Shown here piece after piece: positions 5,618 through 10,265 of a stretch of 10,265 bases of DNA. Every line of letters starts with the position of its first letter. Within the stretch, counting starts at the first letter, position 1. Under the pieces are notes generated by a model. That model did not search any database. It saw only the letters and a list, made by a program, of their open reading frames with translations, and was not told the origin of the DNA. The DNA is taken from the NCBI GenBank assembly GCA_002440765.1, contig DJVC01000129.1, forward strand, positions 1 through 10,265, given 5' to 3'. The stretch is from a bacterium UBP3_UBA6266 (GTDB lineage: Bacteria; Auribacterota; UBA6266). The translations under genes were made by a program, and so were the position numbers.

Positions 5618-5989
5618 TTATAACATCCTTGCGTATAACATTGTCGCTACTCTTTCGAATAGCTTTCCATTTTGTGAGGTAAACTTTAATCCGGCAAGCG
5701 TGTAATCCTTATTATCCGATTTCAGGATTCTTGTCCAGAGTATAACCCCTTTCATTTCAATCGGCTTTATCATTTCTTTTGTCTGAAAGGAAAGGACTAC
5801 TTCCTGTTTCGGTTTTAATTGTTTTTCCGAAACTATCTTCGCGCCGCCTTCAGATATGTCATACATCTTTACTTCGAAGGGTTCGGTTTTCGCGAAGAGG
5901 GACTTTTCCAGTATTTTTATTTTCCCGCGGACTTTCAGGCGGCTGACTTTACGACGACCTTTAACAACCAGCTTGGGTTGTTTGATCAT
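5618..5989 (-). CDS. PilZ domain protein (second copy)
   Basis: Encodes 123 residues from the ATG at 5989, which has GGGGGGAAG directly upstream. A longer frame to 6073 exists, but its extra codons run through the promoter at 6022-6050, so I reject it. The PilZ signatures are R13-KVS-R17 and D44-ISEGG49, followed by barrel strands (EVVLSFQ, KGVILWTRIL, YTLAGLKF). The C-terminal FERVATMLYARML nearly repeats that of the first PilZ protein, so the two are paralogues from a duplication. Expected role: cyclic di-GMP receptor. It heads a two-gene unit with the zinc-finger protein. Confidence 0.88.
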   Translation of the reverse strand: MIKQPKLVVKGRRKVSRLKVRGKIKILEKSLFAKTEPFEVKMYDISEGGAKIVSEKQLKPKQEVVLSFQTKEMIKPIEMKGVILWTRILKSDNKDYTLAGLKFTSQNGKLFERVATMLYARML

Positions 5990-6021
5990 TTTTCTTCCCC
6001 CCATAAATACATAACTACATA

Positions 6022-6050
6022 ATTCTATTTTTTGTTGCGGTTTCTTACAA
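6022..6050 (-). promoter_or_regulatory. Promoter of the second PilZ gene
   Basis: On the minus strand, TTGTAA (6050-6045) and TAGAAT (6027-6022) are exactly 17 bases apart. Transcription would begin near 6015, giving a 26-base leader that contains the GGGGGGAAG ribosome site. It supports the start at 5989. Confidence 0.65.
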
Positions 6051-6093
6051 GAAAAAACTTTTATAATTTTCACGCAGATTTTCTAAATTCTGG

Positions 6094-6099
6094 TAGAAT
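6094..6099 (+). promoter_or_regulatory. -10 element close to the start codon at 6106
   Basis: TAGAAT lies only 6 bases before the ATG at 6106, so transcription would start at or next to the A of the start codon. There is no ribosome site between. A good -35 is not apparent. This predicts a leaderless mRNA. Confidence 0.4.
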
Positions 6100-6105
6100 A
6101 TAAAT

Positions 6106-6411
6106 ATGGGCAGGGTTATTTTCTTTTTTTTAGTTTTTGCGTTTATTATTTCAGGGACAGCTTTCTCTGAAGATTGGGAAACTATGATGGAAGACCAGTC
6201 TGTACAGGGCACTTCATCTCATGAAGGTTCAGGGCCCAAGCCGTTCGGACCTAATAACCAACCGGATATCCCTTCAGTGGAAAGGGGGTTGGACGCAATG
6301 CCTTTCGGGAAGGATAGCCCGGTCAATCAACCTTCCGCGGTTGAGATAAATGACGGTCCCCGGCCTTATGACGCGCCGGGGCCCGGTTACGGTATTACAT
6401 CTGATGATTAA
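6106..6411 (+). CDS. Small secreted Pro/Gly-rich protein
   Basis: Encodes 101 residues. The N-terminus MGRVIFFFLVFAFIISGTAFS is a signal peptide, with cleavage expected after A-F-S before EDW. The mature 80 residues are acidic and disordered-looking, with related motifs KPFGPNNQP, MPFGKDSPVNQP and RPYDAPGPGYG, so it may be built from a degenerate repeat. No cysteines remain after cleavage. No family recognised. It is divergent from the second PilZ gene, with 116 bases between starts. There is no ribosome site before the ATG; the promoter position suggests a leaderless transcript. Confidence 0.65.
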   Translation: MGRVIFFFLVFAFIISGTAFSEDWETMMEDQSVQGTSSHEGSGPKPFGPNNQPDIPSVERGLDAMPFGKDSPVNQPSAVEINDGPRPYDAPGPGYGITSDD

Positions 6412-6441
6412 ACTAACCCCGTAACACCCTGTTTTGAATAA

Positions 6442-6469
6442 TTGTTTACTGCGTTTTGTAAGTTATAGT
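6442..6469 (+). promoter_or_regulatory. Possible promoter of tRNA-Ser(CGA)
   Basis: TTGTTT (6442-6447) and TATAGT (6464-6469) are 16 bases apart, placing the start near 6476, just before the tRNA at 6478. The fit is moderate. Confidence 0.35.
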
Positions 6470-6477
6470 TTCACATA

Positions 6478-6566
6478 GGAGAGGTGGCAGAGTGGCTGAT
6501 TGTGGCGGTCTCGAAAACCGTTGTCCCTTTTTGGGACCCAGGGTTCAAATCCCTGCCTCTCCGCCA
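6478..6566 (+). tRNA. tRNA-Ser(CGA)
   Basis: An 89-base tRNA with encoded CCA at 6564-6566. Acceptor arms are GGAGAGG and CCTCTCC with discriminator G. The anticodon arm is GCGGT-CTCGAAA-ACCGT with anticodon CGA at 6512-6514. A long variable arm (GTCCCTTTTTGGGAC) is the serine hallmark, followed by GGGTTCAAATCCC. Reads UCG. It closely resembles the UGA tRNA at 4238-4325 in the D-arm, anticodon arm and variable arm. Confidence 0.95.
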
Positions 6567-6608
6567 TTTTCAAACGGGGATTCGAACCAGCGCCCGGAAT
6601 TTGAAAAT
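6566..6608. repeat. Inverted repeat just after tRNA-Ser(CGA)
   Basis: ATTTTCAAA (6566-6574) pairs with TTTGAAAAT (6600-6608), with CGGG and CCCG pairing further in. The loop holds GGGGATTCGAACC, which looks like the antisense of a tRNA T-arm, but its stem does not pair well. No T-run follows on the + strand, so it is not a standard terminator. Confidence 0.4.
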
Positions 6609-6649
6609 CGCAAAACAAAGATAAAAATAGAGACGAGACACCATTTAAC

Positions 6650-6856
6650 ATGAATAATCTTAACGGAATACACTGCTACCCGGACACAAACCGATCGGCG
6701 CTTGTAATAAGATACAAAAAGCCGTTTGTCGACTGGCTGGTTTATATTAGCAAGGAATACGATGGTTTTCTACCGGCCGAAGTGGAAAGAGGGCGGGGGT
6801 TTGGCTGGTGGTCAGAAGTTGACCACGAAACAGGTCAGTCTTATGAATTTGATTAA
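6650..6856 (+). CDS. Short unknown ORF before the winged-helix ORF
   Basis: Encodes 68 residues beginning MNNLNGIHCYPDTNRSALVI, then RYKKPFVDWLVYISKEYDG. The first 40 residues look like a genuine folded start (strand-rich, 'YPDTNRSALVI'), while the last 25 (VERGRGFGWWSEVDHETG) fall in a region also used by the next frame. No good ribosome site precedes the ATG. It overlaps the winged-helix ORF by 14 bases. It may be a truncated relative of a longer protein joined to unrelated DNA. No family recognised. Confidence 0.35.
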   Translation: MNNLNGIHCYPDTNRSALVIRYKKPFVDWLVYISKEYDGFLPAEVERGRGFGWWSEVDHETGQSYEFD

Positions 6857-7004
6857 GCAGAACCATACGATTTCCGGAAAAGAGATTTCTGAGAAACTTG
6901 GTATTAATGAATCAGCTGTCCAGAAGCGGCTCGATTCTTTGAGAAAGAAAGGAATATTGCGACGTGTAGGCCCGGATCGTGGCGGGCATTGGGAGATATT
7001 ATGA
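6843..7004 (+). CDS. Winged-helix DNA-binding protein or C-terminal remnant
   Basis: Encodes 53 residues from the ATG at 6843 (weak AGG at 6832-6834). The sequence is one winged helix: NLIKQNHTISGKEISEKLG, a recognition helix NESAVQKRLDSLRKKG, and the wing ILRRVGPDRGGHWEIL. The same frame is open upstream to at least 6726 and includes GGGLAGGQKLTTKQVSLMN. That linker plus wing pattern is what I know from the C-terminus of RecG-like / AlbA_2-domain regulators, so this may be the tail of a lost larger gene. Its TGA overlaps the ATG of the potassium channel gene (ATGA at 7001-7004), so the two are translationally coupled if it is expressed. Confidence 0.55.
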   Translation: MNLIKQNHTISGKEISEKLGINESAVQKRLDSLRKKGILRRVGPDRGGHWEIL

Positions 7005-8332
7005 AGGATTATTTTAAAAGCTTTCTTTACAAATTAAGGACAGCCAATCCGGTGCGGTTGGTAGTCATGGGATATATGTCCTATATTTTTATAGGCTTTG
7101 TTCTTTTGTGCCTGCCGTTTATGCAAAAAAACTATGTTCCTGTCCTTGATAATCTTTTTACCGCCACATCCGCTGTTTCGACAACGGGACTGACGACGGT
7201 TACGGTGATTAACGACTATAACTTCTGGGGACAGTTGGTTATCCTTGTTCTTATCCAGCTTGGTGGTATAGGATACATGACTTTTAGCTCTTTTGTCATC
7301 TTATCCACCAAAAAACACCTGGATGACAGGACAAAGAATGTGGCTGGAACGGTATTCAGTATACCGAAAAATTTCAAGATAGAAAAATTCATCGTAAGTG
7401 TTATAAGCTTTTCCGCCATAGTAGAGTTAATGGGTGCTATAGGGCTGTTCTTCGTTTTTTGGCGCTCAGGCACGGAGAATCCGATCTGGAGTGCGATATT
7501 CCACAGCGTATCCGCTTTTTGTACGGCAGGGTTCAGCCTGTTCCCCAACAGCTTCGAGGGCCTGGCAAATAACTTTGGCCTCAATGCCATCATATCCGGA
7601 TTAAGCATTATGGGAGCCATGGGATTTATTGTATGTGTGGATGTCTGGCGGCTTATCAGGGGTAAAGAAAAACATGTAACGCTGACTACAAAAGTCATTC
7701 TTTCCATGACATTTTGGCTTCTTGTGATTGGAGGAGCTTTGATGTTGTTGACGGAAACCTACGGTGGAGGAGTCGGTCCGGAGAACAGGATTATGTTTTC
7801 TTTCTTTCAGGCGATGACTTCGCTTACTACCGTAGGTTTTAATACCGTTACTGTCAGTACGATGTCAAAATCGGCTATTATGCTAATTTGCATTTTGATG
7901 ATTATAGGAGCTTCCCCTTCAGGAACTGGCGGCGGTTTAAAGACCACTACCTTTTCTGCTATTTGGGGCCTGATGAAAAGTGCTGTCCGAGGCGATAAAA
8001 ATGTGCGTATATGGGGTGCGTCGGTGCCTGAAGATCGCGTTAGGACAGCAGTGGCCACGTTTAGTTTTTATATCTCGGCTTTGGTTGTAGGAACTTGGCT
8101 GCTTACGCTGACAGAAAACGGGACGTTTTTAGATATATTCTTTGAAGCGGCTTCAGCCTTAGGTACGGTAGGATTGAGTTTAGGTATCACCGGCACGCTG
8201 ACCGCTTTGGGCAAGCTGGTAATTATTCTGATGATGTATATCGGACGTGTCGGACCGCTTACATTTGGCACGGCTCTTTATGTAAAGCCACAGCTTATAT
8301 TTGATAATGAAAAGACGGATCTCGCGATATAG
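7001..8332 (+). CDS. ktrB: KtrB/TrkH-family potassium uptake channel subunit
   Basis: Encodes 443 residues from the ATG at 7001, with GGGAG at 6991-6995; a TTG at 6989 is in frame but poorer. The family start TANPVRLVVMGY leads into eight membrane segments and four pore loops, each with its filter glycine: STTG63, CTAG177, TTVG279 and GTVG391. The intramembrane gate loop GASPSGTGGG, at about 303-312, is intact. It forms the K+ translocating subunit in the inner membrane; KtrB works with a cytosolic RCK protein (KtrA/TrkA). No such gene lies downstream, where the strand changes at the terminator, so the partner must be elsewhere. The length and the short N-terminus favour KtrB over TrkH. The overlapping winged-helix ORF suggests coupled translation. 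Confidence 0.93.
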   Translation: MKDYFKSFLYKLRTANPVRLVVMGYMSYIFIGFVLLCLPFMQKNYVPVLDNLFTATSAVSTTGLTTVTVINDYNFWGQLVILVLIQLGGIGYMTFSSFVILSTKKHLDDRTKNVAGTVFSIPKNFKIEKFIVSVISFSAIVELMGAIGLFFVFWRSGTENPIWSAIFHSVSAFCTAGFSLFPNSFEGLANNFGLNAIISGLSIMGAMGFIVCVDVWRLIRGKEKHVTLTTKVILSMTFWLLVIGGALMLLTETYGGGVGPENRIMFSFFQAMTSLTTVGFNTVTVSTMSKSAIMLICILMIIGASPSGTGGGLKTTTFSAIWGLMKSAVRGDKNVRIWGASVPEDRVRTAVATFSFYISALVVGTWLLTLTENGTFLDIFFEAASALGTVGLSLGITGTLTALGKLVIILMMYIGRVGPLTFGTALYVKPQLIFDNEKTDLAI

Positions 8333-8341
8333 AGTCTGAAA

Positions 8342-8589
8342 CTATCGTATAGATTCGAGGAGTTGATTTATTTCGTTTTTCTGTTCTTTTTCGGTTTTAA
8401 GGCGGGATATCTGCAGGAGCTTTCTGCCAGAGAAACTTTTAAGTGGGGTTTGTTCGGCTATAAAACAGCGGTTTCGGTGGATTTTAGGCGATTTCGTGAT
8501 AAAATACCCTTGACGTAAGGGCGGGAAGTGTCGATCGGTTTACCTAATGATATCAGGGTACCCATACTACGCTTTCTATAAAGTTTCAC
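8342..8589 (-). pseudogene. Possible decayed coding region between ktrB and tadA
   Basis: On the minus strand two frames look protein-like one after the other. One runs from GTG 8589 (VKLYRKRSMGTLISLGKP, later SRPYVKGILSRNRLKS) to TAG at 8458. The other is open from 8539 to TAG at 8342 (KIHRNRCFIAEQTPLKS, later LQISRLKTEKEQKNEINQ). Neither has a ribosome site, and the second has no usual start. A frameshifted remnant is possible; chance openness is equally so. I recognise no family. Nothing else is visible in the 388 bases between ktrB and tadA apart from the terminator. Confidence 0.2.
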
Positions 8590-8651
8590 AAGTAGTTGTA
8601 TTTCCGGGGGTTGCGAACTTCGCTTAATGATGCTTTCGGCCTGCCATAAAT

Positions 8652-8683
8652 AAAAAAAGCCCTATTCAACAGGGCTTTTTTTT
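8652..8683. terminator. Bidirectional intrinsic terminator between ktrB and tadA
   Basis: AAAAAAAGCCCT (8652-8663) and AGGGCTTTTTTT (8671-8682) pair perfectly around a 7-base loop. A T-run follows the stem on both strands, so it can end transcripts from the convergent ktrB (+) and tadA (-). Confidence 0.9.
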
Positions 8684-8720
8684 ATGCCTTATTATTTTGT
8701 GAGAGAAAAAGCTTCGATTA

Positions 8721-9179
8721 TTATTTTTTCCTTAATTTCCTAAAGAACGATTCAAGCAGTTGCGCGCATTCCTCCTTTTCCTGAAATTCTATTTCAAGAA
8801 ATGCCTCGATCTCCGGGAATTTTCCCGTTTTAATCAGTTGTATAAGCCCGCCGGCCCTTTTTTCCGGGCATCCGTAAACCACTTTCTTTATTCTTGATAA
8901 AAAAATGGCTCCTGCGCACATTACACACGGTTCTTTGGTGACATACATGGTGCAGTCATCCAGCCTCCAGTCGCCTGTCGCGTTTGAGGCCTGTGTAATG
9001 GCTATCATCTCAGCGTGGGCGGTCGCGTCTTTTAGTGTCTCGGACTGGTTATGAGCTCTTGCAATCAGGCTCCCGTCTTTGTTTATTATTACGGCGCCGA
9101 TAGGCACCTCTCCCTTATCAAAGGCTTTCAGGGCTTCTTTGACGGCTTCGGCCATATAATCCGGTTTTATTAATGTCAT
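8721..9179 (-). CDS. tadA: tRNA-specific adenosine deaminase TadA
   Basis: Encodes 152 residues from the ATG at 9179; a TTG at 9197 is in frame but lies across the -10 element. The cytidine/deoxycytidylate deaminase fold shows the zinc site H55-A-E57 (catalytic Glu57) and P84-C85-VM-C88. VPIGAVI, HN44 and the C-terminal ECAQLLESFFRKLRKK are typical of TadA rather than of free-base deaminases. TadA converts A34 to inosine in tRNA-Arg(ACG), so that one tRNA reads CGU, CGC and CGA. That very tRNA is encoded at 10119-10195. Length is normal for the family. No ribosome site is visible before the ATG. Confidence 0.93.
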   Translation of the reverse strand: MTLIKPDYMAEAVKEALKAFDKGEVPIGAVIINKDGSLIARAHNQSETLKDATAHAEMIAITQASNATGDWRLDDCTMYVTKEPCVMCAGAIFLSRIKKVVYGCPEKRAGGLIQLIKTGKFPEIEAFLEIEFQEKEECAQLLESFFRKLRKK

Positions 9180-9188
9180 AGGCAAAGA

Positions 9189-9194
9189 ATTATA
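9189..9194 (-). promoter_or_regulatory. -10 element directly before tadA
   Basis: A consensus TATAAT reads on the minus strand at 9194-9189, ending 9 bases before the ATG at 9179. Transcription would start about 3 bases before the start codon, leaving no room for a ribosome site. No convincing -35 is present. Confidence 0.45.
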
Positions 9195-9235
9195 CAAAAA
9201 ATAAAACCGAAAATGTAGAAGAGTTTTAAAGATTT

Positions 9236-9376
9236 TTATTTGGCTTTAAGGAATTCGATTTGGAAAGAGACAGAATTTTGTGTGCCGCTTATTTTTTCTT
9301 TCAGGGAAAAAGCGCATAAAAAAACCGCGGCAATAAAAGTTAAAAGGAAAAGCATATATAAAATTTTTGTTCTCAT
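9236..9376 (-). CDS. 46-residue single-pass membrane or secreted peptide
   Basis: A minus-strand ORF reads MRTKILYMLFLLTFIAAVF, then LCAFSLKEKISGTQ, and ends in QIEFLKAK. Residues 5-24 are one hydrophobic segment after a basic N-terminus, so it is either a signal anchor or a signal peptide with a roughly 20-residue mature part. AGG at 9384-9382 is a plausible but short ribosome site, and a promoter sits at the right distance (9392-9420). It precedes tadA by 56 bases on the same strand. No family recognised. Confidence 0.5.
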   Translation of the reverse strand: MRTKILYMLFLLTFIAAVFLCAFSLKEKISGTQNSVSFQIEFLKAK

Positions 9377-9379
9377 AAT

Positions 9380-9677
9380 TTACCTATGGATATTATATAA
9401 AAAACCCCTCGGAATCCCAATAAAAACCGTTTTTATCAGGCAGGAGCAAAAAATGGCTATGCTTCTTGAAGGAGCGTTGGTTTCCCATCCGGCTCCAGAC
9501 CTATCGTATAAAGACAGATAGAACGAGGGATTATTCTGGGGATTTGATACATAAATCCCTGGTGTAAACCTGTCGTGACGGGCAGAATCATAGCCATTGA
9601 CAGCGTATAGGCTGTAAAACAAAAAAATAAAAGTAAAAACCCCCTGTTATGCTTTGCATAATAGCCTGATTTCTCAT
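9380..9677 (-). pseudogene. Frameshifted, truncated N-terminus of a secreted protein (protease-like)
   Basis: From ATG 9677 the frame gives MRNQAIMQSITGGFYFYFF and soon stops. If the GGGGG run is read as GGGG, the frame becomes MRNQAIMQSITGVFTFIF, LFYSLYAVNGYDSARHDRF, TPGIYVSNPQNNPSF, YDRSGAGWETNAPSRSIAI. That is a good signal peptide followed by a mature start. The Y-D-x-x-x-H-D-R-F ... NPSF ... YD-x-SG-x-GW pattern is one I associate with the N-termini of secreted trypsin-like proteins in planctomycete-type bacteria, from memory. After SIAI the frame degenerates (FCSCLIKTVFIG) and stops at 9380, with no catalytic region. So it carries both a single-base frameshift and a truncation. Confidence 0.45.
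9392..9420 (-). promoter_or_regulatory. Promoter of the 46-residue peptide gene
   Basis: On the minus strand, TTGGGA (9420-9415) and a perfect TATAAT (9397-9392) are 17 bases apart. The predicted start near 9385 leaves a leader of about 9 bases. Confidence 0.5.
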
Positions 9678-9678
9678 A

Positions 9679-9688
9679 GAAACGTTTC
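9679..9688. promoter_or_regulatory. LacI-type operator-like palindrome near the proximal promoter
   Basis: GAAACGTTTC is a perfect 10-base palindrome centred on CG, resembling catabolite-response/LacI-family half sites. It lies about 8 to 17 bases after the predicted start of the proximal promoter and directly before the ATG at 9677. Confidence 0.4.
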
Positions 9689-9702
9689 GATATCTGTTCT
9701 TT

Positions 9703-9730
9703 AATATAATGACAGAATGTTGTTTGTCAA
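9703..9730 (-). promoter_or_regulatory. Proximal promoter
   Basis: On the minus strand, consensus TTGACA (9730-9725) and TATATT (9708-9703) are 16 bases apart. The start would be near 9696. Confidence 0.6.
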
Positions 9731-9750
9731 GGCGACAATATAAATTCCCA

Positions 9751-9774
9751 TATTATGTAACCGGTTACATAATA
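9751..9774. promoter_or_regulatory. Perfect 24-base palindromic operator over the distal promoter
   Basis: The half-site TATTATGTAACC (9751-9762) is followed by its exact reverse complement (9763-9774). The core GTAACCGGTTAC has the central CG and symmetry of LacI/GntR-type operators. It overlaps the -10 and start site of the distal promoter, the classic position for a repressor. Confidence 0.65.
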
Positions 9775-9799
9775 TACAATCCAGTACTCTTTTTGTCAA
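9771..9799 (-). promoter_or_regulatory. Distal promoter
   Basis: On the minus strand, consensus TTGACA (9799-9794) and TATATT (9776-9771) are exactly 17 bases apart. The start would be near 9764, inside the palindrome. Confidence 0.7.
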
Positions 9800-10009
9800 G
9801 CCGTCCGGTTTAAAAAACATTAAAATATCGGGCGTTAAAGACAAATTAATACTGGCTTGATTTTTTTATTATGATTATGTTACCCTTAATCGCTTTTGTG
9901 GGAAAAGAAGCCTTTATTAACATTTTTCCTTAACCACAGAGAACTTTTTAACGCTCTATAATTTTTTTATCTATGTATATGTGGTTTAAAAAGGTTTTTA
10001 TAGGTTTCT
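9800..10009. other. AT-rich intergenic stretch, no gene seen
   Basis: No convincing gene is visible on either strand. A 22-codon minus-strand frame (MLIKASFPTKAIKG) with AAGGA before it is too short to support. Confidence 0.5.
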
Positions 10010-10011
10010 CC

Positions 10012-10050
10012 CCCCTACTGTTTTGCTTTGTAAAACAAAGCGTCGAGGGG
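10012..10050. repeat. Stem-loop upstream of tRNA-Arg
   Basis: GCTTTGT (10025-10031) pairs with ACAAAGC (10035-10041) around AAA, and CCCCT (10012-10016) with AGGGG (10046-10050) outside it. No T-run follows closely, so its role is unclear. A TATAGT at 10062-10067 just after it could be the -10 for the tRNA, but the distance to 10119 is long. Confidence 0.4.
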
Positions 10051-10118
10051 TGAAAAAAGGGTATAGTATTAACGGTTTTATAAAATTTTAGGTTTTAGGG
10101 TAGTGAATGTTTTGGATT

Positions 10119-10195
10119 GCGCCCGTAGCTCAATTGGATAGAGTGTCTGGCTACGGACCAGAAGGTTAGGGGTTCAAATCCTCTCGGGCGCGCCA
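10119..10195 (+). tRNA. tRNA-Arg(ACG)
   Basis: A 77-base tRNA with encoded CCA at 10193-10195. Acceptor arms are GCGCCCG and CGGGCGC with discriminator G. The D-arm reads AGCTCAATTGGATAGAG, the anticodon arm TCTGG-CTACGGA-CCAGA with anticodon ACG at 10153-10155, and the T-arm contains GGTTCAAATCC. A34 is the inosine site made by TadA, whose gene lies about 0.9 kb upstream on the opposite strand. Confidence 0.96.
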
Positions 10196-10201
10196 CAATT
10201 G

Positions 10202-10210
10202 TGATATAAT
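10202..10210 (+). promoter_or_regulatory. Extended -10 promoter before the SRP RNA
   Basis: TGATATAAT is a consensus TATAAT (10205-10210) with the TG-n extension. The start would be near 10217, about 25 bases before the SRP RNA-like sequence, so a short leader may be trimmed. Confidence 0.55.
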
Positions 10211-10241
10211 CGAAAATGTTATTTCTTTGAAATTGAAATTT

Positions 10242-10265
10242 GCCGTGCTAGACGGGGAGGTAGCG
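10242..10265 (+). ncRNA. ffs: Signal recognition particle RNA, 5' end only
   Basis: The last bases GCCGTGCTAGACGGGGAGG followed by TAGCG match the start I know for the small bacterial SRP RNA (…GTGCTAG-GGGGAGGTAGCG…), which would continue with GGTGCCCTG and the conserved GNRA-capped domain beyond the window. This RNA binds Ffh and FtsY to target membrane proteins. Only the 5' edge is present, so the call rests on about 24 bases and the promoter before it. Confidence 0.65.

Noticed and set aside
5990..6073. N-terminal extension of the second PilZ protein
   Set aside because: The extension covers the -35/-10 promoter, and the internal ATG at 5989 has an excellent ribosome site.
6575..6600. Remnant of a third tRNA (T-arm GGTTCGAATCCCC on the minus strand)
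   Set aside because: Only two of five T-stem pairs form and no acceptor or anticodon arm is found nearby.
6463..6651. - strand reading frame across tRNA-Ser(CGA)
   Set aside because: It is antisense to a well-folded tRNA; the MAERQGFEPWVP string is the familiar artefact of translating tRNA antisense.
9240..9521. + strand frame of 93 codons opposite the 46-residue peptide
   Set aside because: No ribosome site or promoter, and it is antisense to better-supported minus-strand signals.

Overview
The window looks like a chromosomal stretch from an uncultured diderm bacterium. Two outer-membrane-type lipoproteins, several signal peptides, two PilZ proteins and encoded CCA tails on all tRNAs fit that. 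The base composition is AT-rich, and the short GC-rich hairpins near 4.7 kb are of a sort I associate with Omnitrophota-like candidate phyla. That placement is an impression, not a result.

Layout. From 1 to 1483, an extended -10 promoter leads two small lipoprotein genes (the first BamE/SmpA-like) and a three-helix membrane protein, all on the + strand. From 4124 down to 1535, an AT-rich three-gene minus-strand operon encodes a two-helix membrane protein, a P-loop ATPase (Sll1717/ORC-CDC6-like) and an unknown 221-residue protein. It has a clear promoter and is a candidate accessory or defence cassette. From 4202 to 4757 there is a composite tRNA-Ser(UGA) locus on the minus strand: terminator, intact tRNA, a GIY-YIG nuclease reading frame that runs in frame into the tRNA and stops at its anticodon, and then a second copy of only the 5' half of the same tRNA, split by four palindromic hairpins. 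This is the most unusual part of the window.

From 5010 to 5989, two PilZ paralogues on opposite strands flank a small zinc-finger protein. At 6106-6411 there is a small secreted protein whose mRNA may be leaderless, followed by tRNA-Ser(CGA). From 6650 to 8332, a short unknown ORF and a winged-helix ORF overlap each other and the start of a KtrB/TrkH potassium channel subunit. After a bidirectional terminator come, on the minus strand, tadA (tRNA adenosine deaminase) and a 46-residue membrane peptide.

Upstream of these, two tandem sigma70-type promoters each carry a LacI-type palindrome. They point at a frameshifted and truncated reading frame that resembles the N-terminus of a secreted protease. 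The window ends with tRNA-Arg(ACG), which is the substrate class of TadA, and the first bases of what looks like the SRP RNA gene.

The genes do not form one pathway. The coherent links are TadA with tRNA-Arg(ACG), the two PilZ paralogues with each other, the ATPase operon, and the GIY-YIG frame with tRNA-Ser. The GIY-YIG copy has a nonsense codon at the expected catalytic arginine, so it is probably dead here.
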